This document shows positions 16,391-24,637 of a stretch of 64,000 bases of DNA, piece by piece. The stretch is taken from positions 1 through 64,000 of the forward strand of contig JAZSRU010000128.1 in the NCBI GenBank assembly GCA_045538635.1. The letters run 5' to 3'. A program made the position numbers and the translations under genes. Below the pieces are notes generated by a model. The model ran no database searches, was not told the origin of the DNA, and saw only the letters and a list, made by a program, of their open reading frames with translations. The number at the start of each line of letters is the position of its first letter. Within the stretch, counting starts at the first letter, position 1. Source of the DNA: RGIG5270 sp045538635. Its GTDB lineage: Bacteria > Verrucomicrobiota > Lentisphaeria > Victivallales > Victivallaceae.

Positions 16391-17431
16391 TTATAATTCA
16401 ATACATTTGCCGCTGCGGGCAGATTCATAAATCGAACAGATGACTTTTACCGCCCGTTCTCCGTCTGCGGCAGTTATCCCCAGCGGTGCATCATCCAGAA
16501 TTGCAGCTGCAAGATCAGTTATCTGCCGTCTGTGACCTTCACAGGTTATGGCGCGCGGATCACTTGACCCGCCCTGCAGGCCCTCGCCTGAAGCATATTT
16601 TTTCAGGATTTCCGCATCTTCAGGTTTTTCCTCTGCGAACTGCCAGCGGATTATTCTGTCATCTTCCAGAATAACGCTGCCTTTGGTACCGGAAAGCTCA
16701 ATGCGGCGCGGAAATCCCGGCGCACATGCGGTGCTTGCTTCAATATAACCGATCGAACCGTTTCTGAATGTAAGCAATGCTGCAACGGTATCTTCGACTT
16801 CAATTGATTTATGCAGAATATTCGCACTTCTGGCATTTATCTCCGAAACATCTCCATTAAAATACAACAGAAGGTCCAAAGTATGAATCCCCTGATTCAT
16901 CAAAGCTCCGCCGCCGTCAAGCGCCCATGTCCCGCGCCAGCTGCCGTTGAGATAATATTCCGGTGAACGATACCAGCGCACCGAAGCAGAAGCAAGCACC
17001 GGAGTTCCGAAACGCCCCTCTGCAATGGCTTTTTTCACAACTTGCACAGTTTCACCGTAACGGAGCTGAGCAACCGGCGAGAGAATAACGTTATTATCCC
17101 GGCAGGCTTTAAGCAGAGCTTCAGTCTTTTCAATCGTTACTTCGACCGGCTTTTCACAAAGAATGTGCTTACCGGCATTGGCAGCGGCAATCGCGACTTC
17201 CCCATGCAGACCGCTGGGTACAGCAACAGTTACAGCTTCGATGGGAGAAGCGAGAAATTCCGCAAAATCAGCTGCAAATGCACACCCGTTATCCTCCGCA
17301 AATTTCTCCGCCCGTTCAACAACTTTGTCATAGACCATGACCAGCTCCGCATTTTCTGCCAGACGCAGAGCGTCAGCGTGCATTTGAGCGATCATGCCGG
17401 TTCCGATAATACCGAATTTCACTTTTTTCAT
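16391..17431 (-). CDS. Gfo/Idh/MocA-family oxidoreductase (second of two)
   Basis: 346 residues from MKKVKFGIIGTGMIAQMHAD; GGAG lies 7 nt upstream and the start is 1 nt after the nagA stop. GTGMIA is the nucleotide-binding turn, LCEKPVEV the catalytic-loop Lys motif and GGALMNQGIHTLDLLLYF the H-x-x-D active-site helix. The C-terminal domain ends AVKVICSIYESARSGK, as in myo-inositol and glucose-fructose oxidoreductase relatives. With the next gene it probably epimerises or oxidises a sugar liberated upstream in the pathway. Substrate not identifiable from sequence. Confidence 0.92.
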   Translation of the reverse strand: MKKVKFGIIGTGMIAQMHADALRLAENAELVMVYDKVVERAEKFAEDNGCAFAADFAEFLASPIEAVTVAVPSGLHGEVAIAAANAGKHILCEKPVEVTIEKTEALLKACRDNNVILSPVAQLRYGETVQVVKKAIAEGRFGTPVLASASVRWYRSPEYYLNGSWRGTWALDGGGALMNQGIHTLDLLLYFNGDVSEINARSANILHKSIEVEDTVAALLTFRNGSIGYIEASTACAPGFPRRIELSGTKGSVILEDDRIIRWQFAEEKPEDAEILKKYASGEGLQGGSSDPRAITCEGHRRQITDLAAAILDDAPLGITAADGERAVKVICSIYESARSGKCIEL

Positions 17432-17432
17432 A

Positions 17433-18338
17433 TCAAATCTCCATTCCAAGCAGTTTCAGAGCATTATTGCGGCCAAGAGCCAGCAATTCCGCGTCCGTCA
17501 GGAAATCCATATCCGCAAGATGTTTCATACACATATCCATCGTTGCAGCAGCAGCGACCAGACATTCTTTCTCCTGATTGTAAAATTTTCCGTCCTCTGT
17601 CAGCACCGCGCGATTGCCCCACAGCTCATATTCTCCGGGAGGACAGCCGCAAATCGAACACGCATCGCTGGTAACGATCACATTTTCAATGCCTTTCACT
17701 TTCAGAATAATTTTTATCAAATCATCCGGCAAGTGATGTCCATCGGTAATTATCATTGCCGCCATCCGATCCTCGGCAAGTCCGGCCAAAAGAGGATTTT
17801 CATGGCGGTTGAGCAGATTCGGACAGGCATTGCCGAGATGAGTCAGCAGTCTGCCGCCGGCATCTGCCGCACGGTGAATATCTGCATAAGTTGCCATATG
17901 ATGTCCGAAGCTCGGAATTATACCGAGTTCTCCGGCACGGCGCACCGCTTCCGGCACAGACGGAAAATCAGCGGAAAAAGTCATCACCTTGATAAATCCT
18001 TCAGAAATATTGAAATATTTTTCCACATTTTCCGCACTGCACTCTACAAAAAATTCAGGATTATGTGAACCTCTGGCACTGATCATCGGCCCTTCAAGAT
18101 GGATACCGGGAACATTTTTCTGCAAACCGTACTTTTCGACTGCATTTTTTATCAATGGCAGATTGCGGCGGTAAAGTTCCTCCGATGAAGTAATTACTGT
18201 TGGCAGGAAAATTTCAGTTCCTGCCGCATACAGTTCCTCTGCCGATCTTGCAAAATCGTCCGCAGTCAGCGACGGAGAAGAATAATCAACTCCGTTATGA
18301 CCGTTGACTTGAAGATCGACCCACATTTTTTTATTCAT
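17433..18338 (-). CDS. nagA: N-acetylglucosamine-6-phosphate deacetylase-like amidohydrolase, short form
   Basis: 301 residues from MNKKMWVDLQVNGHNGVDY, with GGAG 7 nt upstream; it overlaps the end of nagB by 8 bp. Barrel motifs: HLEGPMISARGSHN, PSFGHHMA, LTHLGNA, ITDGHHLP, VTSDACSI and LVAAAATMDM. NagA removes acetate from GlcNAc-6-P to give GlcN-6-P. Typical NagA has about 380 residues with a small beta domain formed by both termini; here the N-terminal part before the barrel is missing and the C-terminus is short, so this is a barrel-only variant. Exact substrate could differ. Confidence 0.82.
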   Translation of the reverse strand: MNKKMWVDLQVNGHNGVDYSSPSLTADDFARSAEELYAAGTEIFLPTVITSSEELYRRNLPLIKNAVEKYGLQKNVPGIHLEGPMISARGSHNPEFFVECSAENVEKYFNISEGFIKVMTFSADFPSVPEAVRRAGELGIIPSFGHHMATYADIHRAADAGGRLLTHLGNACPNLLNRHENPLLAGLAEDRMAAMIITDGHHLPDDLIKIILKVKGIENVIVTSDACSICGCPPGEYELWGNRAVLTEDGKFYNQEKECLVAAAATMDMCMKHLADMDFLTDAELLALGRNNALKLLGMEI

Positions 18339-19083
18339 ATTTATTCTCCAGCAATGATGCCGCCTCTTCGTCCAGGAAAACATTATAATTGCTGTGATTG
18401 CGCATGATAGTTGCAGGAACCATATTGGTTATCGGTCCTTCGAGAGAAAGTTTCACCGCTTTTGCCTTGCGGGTATCAGGAACAGTATTGACGATAACTG
18501 CGGCAGACATAATCTGTTTGCAGCTCATGGTGATTGCATATTTCGGAACTGCATCCATGGTCGGAAACCAGCCCTCACCGTACTGCTGATGACGGCAGAC
18601 CTCGTCCAATGCGGCAGTAAGATATGTGCGCTCAGTATCAAAATCAGCCGGGGGGTCATTAAATGCAACATGTCCGTTTTCGCCGATACCGACAAAGGCA
18701 ACATCAATGGAAACTTTTTTGATTTCACGGTCAAGTTCATCAATCACCTTTTCCACATCATCGGCATCGCCGCAAATGGGATAAAACTTTCCGACAGACT
18801 GCGGCAGACGGTCAAGAATTGTCTTGTGCAGATTCAAGCGGAAAGATGCCGGATGTTTGTCATCGAGTCCGATATATTCGTCAAGATGAAAAACATTTAC
18901 CTTGCTCCAGTCGATTCCCTCTTCCGCAATCAATGCATCATAGGTCTGATTCTGACTCGGAGCGCAGGCGAGAACGATATTGGCAACGCCTTTTTCTGCG
19001 ATAGCTTTGCGGATAAAGGCTGCACCGCAGCATGCGGCTTTTCTGCCCATTTCAACTTTGGAACTGCTGATAGATACTTTCAT
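18331..19083 (-). CDS. nagB: Glucosamine-6-phosphate deaminase (NagB family)
   Basis: 250 residues from MKVSISSSKVEMG, the ATG preceded by GGAAAGTGAG; a longer frame upstream has no ribosome site. Motifs: NIVLACAPSQNQTYDAL for phosphate binding, FHLDEYIGL, and the active-site signature GIGENGHVAFNDPP. It converts GlcN-6-P to fructose-6-P and ammonia, linking amino sugars to glycolysis. It is first in a six-gene operon (nagB, nagA, two Gfo/Idh, dppA, enolase-type) under a promoter and LacI-type operator in the divergent region. Confidence 0.9.
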   Translation of the reverse strand: MKVSISSSKVEMGRKAACCGAAFIRKAIAEKGVANIVLACAPSQNQTYDALIAEEGIDWSKVNVFHLDEYIGLDDKHPASFRLNLHKTILDRLPQSVGKFYPICGDADDVEKVIDELDREIKKVSIDVAFVGIGENGHVAFNDPPADFDTERTYLTAALDEVCRHQQYGEGWFPTMDAVPKYAITMSCKQIMSAAVIVNTVPDTRKAKAVKLSLEGPITNMVPATIMRNHSNYNVFLDEEAASLLENKYE

Positions 19084-19106
19084 AAAAAAACTCACTTTCC
19101 ATATTT

Positions 19107-19124
19107 TGCGCAACTTGTTGTGCA
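19107..19124. promoter_or_regulatory. LacI-type operator candidate upstream of nagB
   Basis: TGCGCAACTTGTTGTGCA: arms TGCGCAAC and GTTGTGCA, 7 of 8 pairs matching. It lies just downstream of the nagB promoter, 24 bp before the nagB ATG, a position where a bound LacI-family protein would block transcription. The likely ligand-responsive repressor is the divergent gene at 19256. Confidence 0.6.
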
Positions 19125-19137
19125 TTTCAATAAAAAT

Positions 19138-19165
19138 ACTATACTCACTTTTTTTGATTTATCAA
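19138..19165 (-). promoter_or_regulatory. Promoter of the nagB operon
   Basis: On the minus strand, TTGATA (19160-19165), 16-bp spacer and TATAGT (19138-19143). A second inverted repeat, TTTGAT-TT-ATCAAA (19153-19166), overlaps the -35 box. Confidence 0.6.
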
Positions 19166-19204
19166 ATTTTTTTCATTCTTTTTTCTCAAAAAACAGCTTT
19201 TTAT

Positions 19205-19234
19205 TTGAAATACGGCATTTATGCCTTATATTAT
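19205..19234 (+). promoter_or_regulatory. Promoter of the LacI-family gene with internal palindrome
   Basis: TTGAAA (19205-19210), 18-bp spacer, TATTAT (19229-19234). Between the boxes lies the perfect palindrome GGCAT-TT-ATGCC (19214-19225), a possible autoregulatory operator. Confidence 0.5.
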
Positions 19235-19255
19235 GCCCGAAAGGATTTGCAGAAA

Positions 19256-20299
19256 ATGAGCCGCACCACAATCAGAGATATCGCCAAAGCTCTCAATATC
19301 GCCCCGTCAACAGTATCAAGCTGTCTCAACGGAGATACTTCGCGCCGCATTTCTCCGGAACGCATAAAACAGGTTCAGCAGAAAGCAGAGGAAATGGGTT
19401 ACATTCCGAATATCCTCGCCAGCAGAATTTTCCGCAGAAACAACAAAAAACTACTCGGTATCATCGTCAAAAATGACAGCGCAATCTCAAGCACACAGAA
19501 TATCCTCAATGTCATGATTTCTGAACTCAGCAAACACAAAAGTTGCGACTACTCAATCCTTTTCGCCACAAGAGATTCCCTGACTGAAACACTCCGCAAC
19601 GGCGTCGGCCTCGGCATAAATGACTTCATCGTTACCGGCTATCTGCGCGGTGATGATCTCAAAAAAATCGACTTCCGCAAACTCCCGTCTGCCATACGGA
19701 TATATGCGGCAAATTACTATTTTGATGCCAGCGATGTACAAATCCCGCAAATCGCAAAAAAAATCGGATTTGCCCGCGATGATTATTATACTGAACTTAA
19801 AAATTATCTTGAATCAAAAAATTACGGTCCCGTGACTGTTGTCCGCGCACTCGAAGAAGGTCAACCGCCGCCGCAGGGAGCAGAACATATTTTCTATCAA
19901 GTCAAAGATATCAAAAATCTGTTCCAATTCGGCAGCGATATCATCGCTCCGCAGGTCATCAGAAATTTCCGGAATGCAAAATGCCGCACCCTGCTGCTGC
20001 GCAATGACAGCCTCGCAATCGGCGTAATAGAAACTTTATTGAAAGAAAATATCCGCATTCCGGACGATATTGCTGTCATCGGCTTCAACAATGCGCCATT
20101 TGCACCTTACGCAAAAGTGCCGCTGAGTTCAATTTCATATTCCGGGCAGGACAACATTCTCAATCTGCTGGAACACATCCTCAACTTGCGGGAAATCCCT
20201 GACATTATCAGACAACAACCGATGCTGATACTCCGGGATTCTGTGCCGCGCAGCTGGGATTGGTCAGAATTCAAATATCCGGTAAAATCTGAATTCTGA
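19256..20299 (+). CDS. LacI-family transcriptional regulator
   Basis: 347 residues from MSRTTIRDIAKALNIAPSTV; AAAGGA lies 10 nt upstream, and the longer open frame upstream is not used because it lacks a ribosome site. The helix-turn-helix TIRDIAKALNIAPSTVSSCL and hinge region are typical. The effector domain begins KLLGIIVKNDSAIS and ends with DIAVIGFNNAPFAPYA and PLSSISYSG, the usual LacI C-terminal pattern. It is divergent from the nagB operon and probably controls it, perhaps also the convergent transporter/peptidase genes. Confidence 0.93.
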   Translation: MSRTTIRDIAKALNIAPSTVSSCLNGDTSRRISPERIKQVQQKAEEMGYIPNILASRIFRRNNKKLLGIIVKNDSAISSTQNILNVMISELSKHKSCDYSILFATRDSLTETLRNGVGLGINDFIVTGYLRGDDLKKIDFRKLPSAIRIYAANYYFDASDVQIPQIAKKIGFARDDYYTELKNYLESKNYGPVTVVRALEEGQPPPQGAEHIFYQVKDIKNLFQFGSDIIAPQVIRNFRNAKCRTLLLRNDSLAIGVIETLLKENIRIPDDIAVIGFNNAPFAPYAKVPLSSISYSGQDNILNLLEHILNLREIPDIIRQQPMLILRDSVPRSWDWSEFKYPVKSEF

Positions 20300-20318
20300 A
20301 CGGACTTTACCGGATATT
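20274..20318. terminator. Long hairpin between convergent lacI and MFS genes
   Basis: AATATCCGGTAAA (20274-20286) pairs perfectly with TTTACCGGATATT (20306-20318). It overlaps the last codons of the regulator gene. There is no clean T-run, so it may act as a weak terminator or as an mRNA 3' stabiliser for either strand. Confidence 0.5.
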
Positions 20319-20340
20319 GCAAATAAGAATCATTATTATT

Positions 20341-21612
20341 TTAATTTAAAGCGTCTTTCAAATCGCGGCCCGCTGCATCCGGATCAGTAACAAATTCCTT
20401 CTTCATCGCCATCACAGTCGGAATGAATATCGGAATCATAATTGCCAGAATGACCGCTGAGGCAATGTAAACACCGCGGATACCGCAGAACCAGACCACT
20501 GTACCGCCAAGAAGCGAACAGACAATACCGCCTGCGGTATTAACACTTCCCGACCAGCCGAAATATGTTCCGCGCAATTCAGGCCGGGTTATCTTGGTCA
20601 GCATCAACTGCAATACCGGCTGGATACCGCAAATCGCAAATGCCCCCAGAAAACGGCTGACTATAAGCATATAAACATTAGTCGAAAGTGCCAGCATCAC
20701 CGTAAATACACTGCTGAGTACAAGAATCGGCAGCATAAGTTTGCGCGGAGCAATACGATCGCAGAGCCAGCCGATACACAAACCTGCCAGAAATCCGCCG
20801 ATTGAAGCCGCCGCACTGACAATACCGGTATAACGGGCTGCACCTTTTATAGTACCGAGAACCTTCTCCACCAGCAATGCCATATTGGGCTGCAGAAGAC
20901 GGTTGGAAACTCCGAAACAGAGGAACAGTATCAACAACCAGATAACTGCAGGCGTTGCGACATCTTTGAATTTGTACTGACTTTTCTGCCGCTGTTTTTT
21001 CGCAAGTTTGACATTGAAATCATCACGGGCAAAAATATGCACGAGCAGCGCACTGGTAAGATAAATACCGCCGCAAGTAAGAAATGCCTGAGTATAACCG
21101 AACCGTTCAACGATTTCAGCACCAAGCAGATAGCCGAGCATATTGCCGCTGTTTGTACCGGTACTCAAAACACCAAGCACAAAACCGTGTTTTTCTTTCG
21201 GAGTTGTAGCAATGAGCAGAGTTTGTGCCGGATTGACTGTTCCGGAAAAAAATGAACAGACAAAACGGATACCGGCAAGAACCCAGAAATTGGGCGCAAA
21301 TGCCAGCAGCGGATAAAAAAGTGCAGCAGCATAACTTGCACGCAGCAGCATCAATTTGCGTCCGAAACGGTCGGCTAACATGCCCCATACGCTGGTGGCA
21401 ATACACAAACTCACCATAGATGCCAAATAATAGATATTGGTATAAACACCACGAAGATTAGGGTCATCAATATTCAGATTCTCTTTCAACAGCAATGGAA
21501 TAAACGGCATACAGCAACCGAACCCGACCATCGCCAGAAACTGCGACAACCAAATCACAAGCAAGTTACTTTTCCAATTTACAACAACAATTTTTCCTTG
21601 ATTATCATCCAT
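20341..21612 (-). CDS. Major facilitator superfamily transporter
   Basis: 423 residues with twelve predicted membrane segments. The signature loop between TM2 and TM3 is WGMLADRFGRKLML, with a related GWLCDRIAPRKLML at TM8-9, the usual two-fold MFS symmetry. The central loop (DDFNVKLAKKQRQKSQYKF) is cytoplasmic and basic. AAGGAG precedes the ATG. It is last in a three-gene unit after an M20 peptidase and a CapA-like protein, 15 bp from the peptidase stop, so it may import a peptide or amino-sugar derivative for them. Substrate unknown. Confidence 0.88.
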   Translation of the reverse strand: MDDNQGKIVVVNWKSNLLVIWLSQFLAMVGFGCCMPFIPLLLKENLNIDDPNLRGVYTNIYYLASMVSLCIATSVWGMLADRFGRKLMLLRASYAAALFYPLLAFAPNFWVLAGIRFVCSFFSGTVNPAQTLLIATTPKEKHGFVLGVLSTGTNSGNMLGYLLGAEIVERFGYTQAFLTCGGIYLTSALLVHIFARDDFNVKLAKKQRQKSQYKFKDVATPAVIWLLILFLCFGVSNRLLQPNMALLVEKVLGTIKGAARYTGIVSAAASIGGFLAGLCIGWLCDRIAPRKLMLPILVLSSVFTVMLALSTNVYMLIVSRFLGAFAICGIQPVLQLMLTKITRPELRGTYFGWSGSVNTAGGIVCSLLGGTVVWFCGIRGVYIASAVILAIMIPIFIPTVMAMKKEFVTDPDAAGRDLKDALN

Positions 21613-21627
21613 ATTTCAACTCCTTGA

Positions 21628-22764
21628 TTATCTGCGGTAAAGGAAATCCAGCAACAACCGGCATCCGTCATATAAACTTGCGATTTCAATTTTTTCCTCT
21701 CTGGTATGTGCGCCTTTTGAACGGACAACGCCGAAACAAACCGCCGAAATCCCCATGGAGAAAGGAATATTGCAATCAGTTGAAGATGATCCCTCTATCA
21801 CCTCAAGCCCGCTGATTTCATGCATGGAATCAACTGCGCGTTTTTTCAGTGCGGAATATCCTGCGGGATCTTTCATTTCACTCATGCATGGGCGTTCTCC
21901 CAGCATTTCAAGTTCAATTTCAACACCGGAAGCCTTGAACATATCAATTGTACGATCAAAAAATACCTTCATTTTGTCAAGGCAGTTTTTGTTATCGGAA
22001 CGATATTCATACATCATTGAAGCCTCCTGCGCAATGGTATTCACCGAAGTACCACCTTCAATAGTGCCGACATTGAATGTTGTTTTACTGTTGCCCTCTT
22101 TCGGAACATTTACCGAGTACAGAGCTGAAATCATCGTGGCAAGAACATGGATTGCATTGCGGTTGCCGAAATTGCCGAAAGAATGTCCGCCCTCGGTTCT
22201 TGCTGTAACTTTGTATCTGTGAGAGCCGACCGCCTGCACTACCAGTCGGTGCATACATGCAGAATCCAGTGAAACAAAATTTTTCACTCTGGAGCCGTAA
22301 ACTTCCATCAGTTTGCGGGTTCCTTTCAAATTGCCGAGTCCTTCTTCGCCGGAGTTGGCAACAAAAAGGATTCCTTCATTGTCAGGGCAATTATCTTTGT
22401 AATATCTGGCGCAAATCATGAGAACAGCAAGATTGGCTGTATCATCACCGACTCCGGGACAATACATAAAGCCGTCTTTTTCAACAACTTCCATCGGTTC
22501 CATATCGGGAAAAACCGTATCCGTATGCGCCATAACGACCATCAAATCATTATCTCCGGTGTCATTCAATGGCGCGATAACATTGAGTGCATCATCAATA
22601 TAAACATTTTCAAAACCGTTATCTGCGAACCATTTGCGACAAAATTCCGCCCGCAGTTCCTCATGATTGGACGGTGCGGGAATGCGGCACATATCACGAA
22701 CCAGCTGAATAACTTCCTCCCGAACTGCGGAGGCATATTCTTCCATTTTCTTTGTTAAAGCCAT
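21628..22764 (-). CDS. Peptidase M20 family (PepT/ArgE/DapE-like)
   Basis: 378 residues from MALTKKMEEYASAVREE; GAGGT stands 7 nt upstream and the start is 7 bp after the previous stop. Zinc-peptidase motifs: MAHTDTVFPD (metal His and Asp), GVGDDTANLAVL (bridging Asp), NSGEEGLGNL (catalytic Glu pair) and LDSAC; the dimerisation lid has VTARTEGGHSFGNFGNRNAI. These enzymes hydrolyse short peptides or N-acyl amino acids in the cytoplasm. It lies between a CapA-like gene and an MFS transporter, fitting breakdown of an imported peptide conjugate. Confidence 0.9.
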   Translation of the reverse strand: MALTKKMEEYASAVREEVIQLVRDMCRIPAPSNHEELRAEFCRKWFADNGFENVYIDDALNVIAPLNDTGDNDLMVVMAHTDTVFPDMEPMEVVEKDGFMYCPGVGDDTANLAVLMICARYYKDNCPDNEGILFVANSGEEGLGNLKGTRKLMEVYGSRVKNFVSLDSACMHRLVVQAVGSHRYKVTARTEGGHSFGNFGNRNAIHVLATMISALYSVNVPKEGNSKTTFNVGTIEGGTSVNTIAQEASMMYEYRSDNKNCLDKMKVFFDRTIDMFKASGVEIELEMLGERPCMSEMKDPAGYSALKKRAVDSMHEISGLEVIEGSSSTDCNIPFSMGISAVCFGVVRSKGAHTREEKIEIASLYDGCRLLLDFLYRR

Positions 22765-22771
22765 TTTTACC

Positions 22772-24085
22772 TCACAAATCAACGATTCCAAGTCCGTTTT
22801 CAATTCTGATATCGACACCGTACGGCTTACTCATTTCAGCAAAGCGTTCCAAAATTCCGTTGGCGGTATTTTTCACGGGCCAGCCATGGCGTGAACGCGG
22901 CAGACCGAACATTTCTTCAATGGGCAGAAATTCCAGTTTTGTAAGTTTGCCGTTTTCAGCTTCCCAGTAAGGAATGACCGATTCAAACATCACCAAATCA
23001 TAACTCAAACCGCGTTTACCGCCGCCGGAACGGGCATTGAAAAGTTCATCCAGACGGGCGTTGCCGCTGAGTTTCTGTTTGGCAAACATTCCGTCAGGCG
23101 CACAGCCGATAGTTTCAAGCTGATTGATAAAATCACCCAGGCAATGGAAAACCGGCTTGCCTTTGTAAATCTCTACCGGACGGAGCAGATGCGGACCGGT
23201 ACTGATGACTGCATCCGCTCCGGCATCAATGCATTTATGAGAAAATTCAATTGATACCGGATCAACATTTTCCTTGAGCTTGCCGTAAATTTCATGTGTA
23301 TGAGTGGCAACAACAACATAATCCGCCATAAAACGCGCCTCAAGGATTGCATTTTCAATGCGTTTCATATCGTCAGAATTGACAGTCGAAACAATTTCTG
23401 CTTTATCTCCGGCTTCAAACATCATCTGTCTACCGAAAGGCTGTTCTCCCTCTTTCAACTGCGGCAGATATCCCTCTGCGCGAATGATATCACTGGGGAT
23501 ATTGATACCGAGCGAATCAGCAATGCGTTTCAAATGTACCAGTTCATCCGGCGGCAGAACATATTTTTTATTCACGCGGATGCCGTTGACTCCGGGGCGT
23601 CCCGGCAGTTTGGCGGTCTGCTCGCCCGCCATATTCTCCGGATTGAAACTCATTGTGCAGGCGATAAGTGCATAACGGCCGCTTGCGGTATCAATATAAA
23701 CCGGTTTGGATGCATCAGCAAGACTGTTTCCTGTACCGGTGAACGGAAATCCTGCCTGATTGATATAATGCATAGTGCGCTCCAAACCGCCGTATGAATA
23801 ATCCAACGCATGATTATTGGCGGTTGAGAGGATATTTATACCGAATTTACGCAGATCATCCAGCACTCCGGGAGGAGAACAGAGCCAGCTGCCGCCACTC
23901 TGTGCGCCGCCGCATGATTCAAAATTGTGAACTGTGGTTTCCAGATTCCCGAAACGGAAATCACCCCGCAGAATAAATTTACTGACTTCATCAAATCCCT
24001 CATATTCGCCCTCGATGGGCAATCTGCGGGTAATCATTGCATCCCCGGTTGCAGTGCAACGGAAAACTGGTTTGAAATAAGACAT
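22772..24085 (-). CDS. CapA-family protein (PGA_cap metallophosphatase fold)
   Basis: 437 residues, no signal peptide. Motifs of the CapA/PGA synthesis family: ATGDAMITRR (GDxM), FGNLETTVHN, STANNHALDYSYGG, VATHTHEIYGK, ISTGPHLLRPVEIYKGKPV and CLGDFINQ. The fold is related to calcineurin-like phosphatases. Capsule-type relatives are membrane-bound; this one looks soluble, so it is more likely a hydrolase or amidase-like enzyme acting with the downstream M20 peptidase. AAAGGATG precedes the ATG; the promoter is TTGCAA-N16-TATATT. Confidence 0.85.
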   Translation of the reverse strand: MSYFKPVFRCTATGDAMITRRLPIEGEYEGFDEVSKFILRGDFRFGNLETTVHNFESCGGAQSGGSWLCSPPGVLDDLRKFGINILSTANNHALDYSYGGLERTMHYINQAGFPFTGTGNSLADASKPVYIDTASGRYALIACTMSFNPENMAGEQTAKLPGRPGVNGIRVNKKYVLPPDELVHLKRIADSLGINIPSDIIRAEGYLPQLKEGEQPFGRQMMFEAGDKAEIVSTVNSDDMKRIENAILEARFMADYVVVATHTHEIYGKLKENVDPVSIEFSHKCIDAGADAVISTGPHLLRPVEIYKGKPVFHCLGDFINQLETIGCAPDGMFAKQKLSGNARLDELFNARSGGGKRGLSYDLVMFESVIPYWEAENGKLTKLEFLPIEEMFGLPRSRHGWPVKNTANGILERFAEMSKPYGVDIRIENGLGIVDL

Positions 24086-24124
24086 GACAACATCCTTTGT
24101 TATTATAAATCAAAATTATCATGT

Positions 24125-24152
24125 AATATACACCGTAAAAAAATTCTTGCAA
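24125..24152 (-). promoter_or_regulatory. Promoter of the CapA-peptidase-MFS unit
   Basis: On the minus strand, TTGCAA (24147-24152), 16-bp spacer, TATATT (24125-24130), about 40 bp upstream of the start codon. Confidence 0.65.
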
Positions 24153-24234
24153 GCAAAAAAGCAGCAGTTTTTTTCAAGATAACCGGTTCAAACTGATATT
24201 CTGCAAAAAATCCGCTTTTTTATTCATTCCTGAT

Positions 24235-24267
24235 TTGCATTTTACAACATTTGGTCATATTGTAAAA
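24235..24267 (+). promoter_or_regulatory. Promoter and overlapping ArsR-type operator
   Basis: TTGCAT (24235-24240), 17-bp spacer, TATTGT (24258-24263). An inverted repeat TTTTACAACAT (24240-24250) / ATATTGTAAAA (24257-24267), 10 of 11 matching, spans the spacer and -10, as expected for autorepression by the ArsR protein 17 bp downstream. Confidence 0.65.
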
Positions 24268-24283
24268 TAACAAAGGATTTTAC

Positions 24284-24616
24284 ATGGAAAAATTCAACAA
24301 ACAAAAATGCATTAAACCAGCAGAGAAATTCAAGGCTCTCGGCCATCCGGTGAGGTTGTGGATCGCCCGTCAGCTGCTTGACGGAGAACATTGTGTCCAG
24401 GAATTTGTGCAGCTGGCGGATTTTGATTTTTCAACCATTTCCCAACATCTTGCAATTCTGAAAAATTCAGGCGTGATATGCAGCAGAAAATGCGGCAAAC
24501 AGGTTTTCTACAAACTGAAATGCCCTTGTATCCGGCAATTCCTGCAAACACTCGAAGAAAATCAGGCCAAAAAACGGTGCAATGCAGCCATCAATAACAA
24601 CATTTCATCCAATTAA
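24284..24616 (+). CDS. ArsR-family transcriptional repressor
   Basis: 110 residues with a winged helix: KALGHPVRLWIARQLLDGEH, then DFSTISQHLAILKNSGVI as recognition helix and CGKQVFYKL as wing. Cysteines occur at KQKC, EHCVQEF, ICSRKCG and KCPC; EHC aligns with the alpha-3 metal site ELCVC of ArsR/SmtB but lacks its second Cys, so a different metal or thiol site is likely. It precedes a His/Cys-rich NifX-like gene by 21 bp and probably senses the metal or cofactor that protein handles. Confidence 0.9.
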   Translation: MEKFNKQKCIKPAEKFKALGHPVRLWIARQLLDGEHCVQEFVQLADFDFSTISQHLAILKNSGVICSRKCGKQVFYKLKCPCIRQFLQTLEENQAKKRCNAAINNNISSN

Positions 24617-24637
24617 CCAACGAGAAAGGATTTTATT

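Noticed and set aside
19153..19166. TTTGAT-TT-ATCAAA as the main LacI operator
   Set aside because: It overlaps the -35 box and is AT-rich; TGCGCAACTTGTTGTGCA fits a LacI half-site pattern better. Kept only as a secondary candidate.
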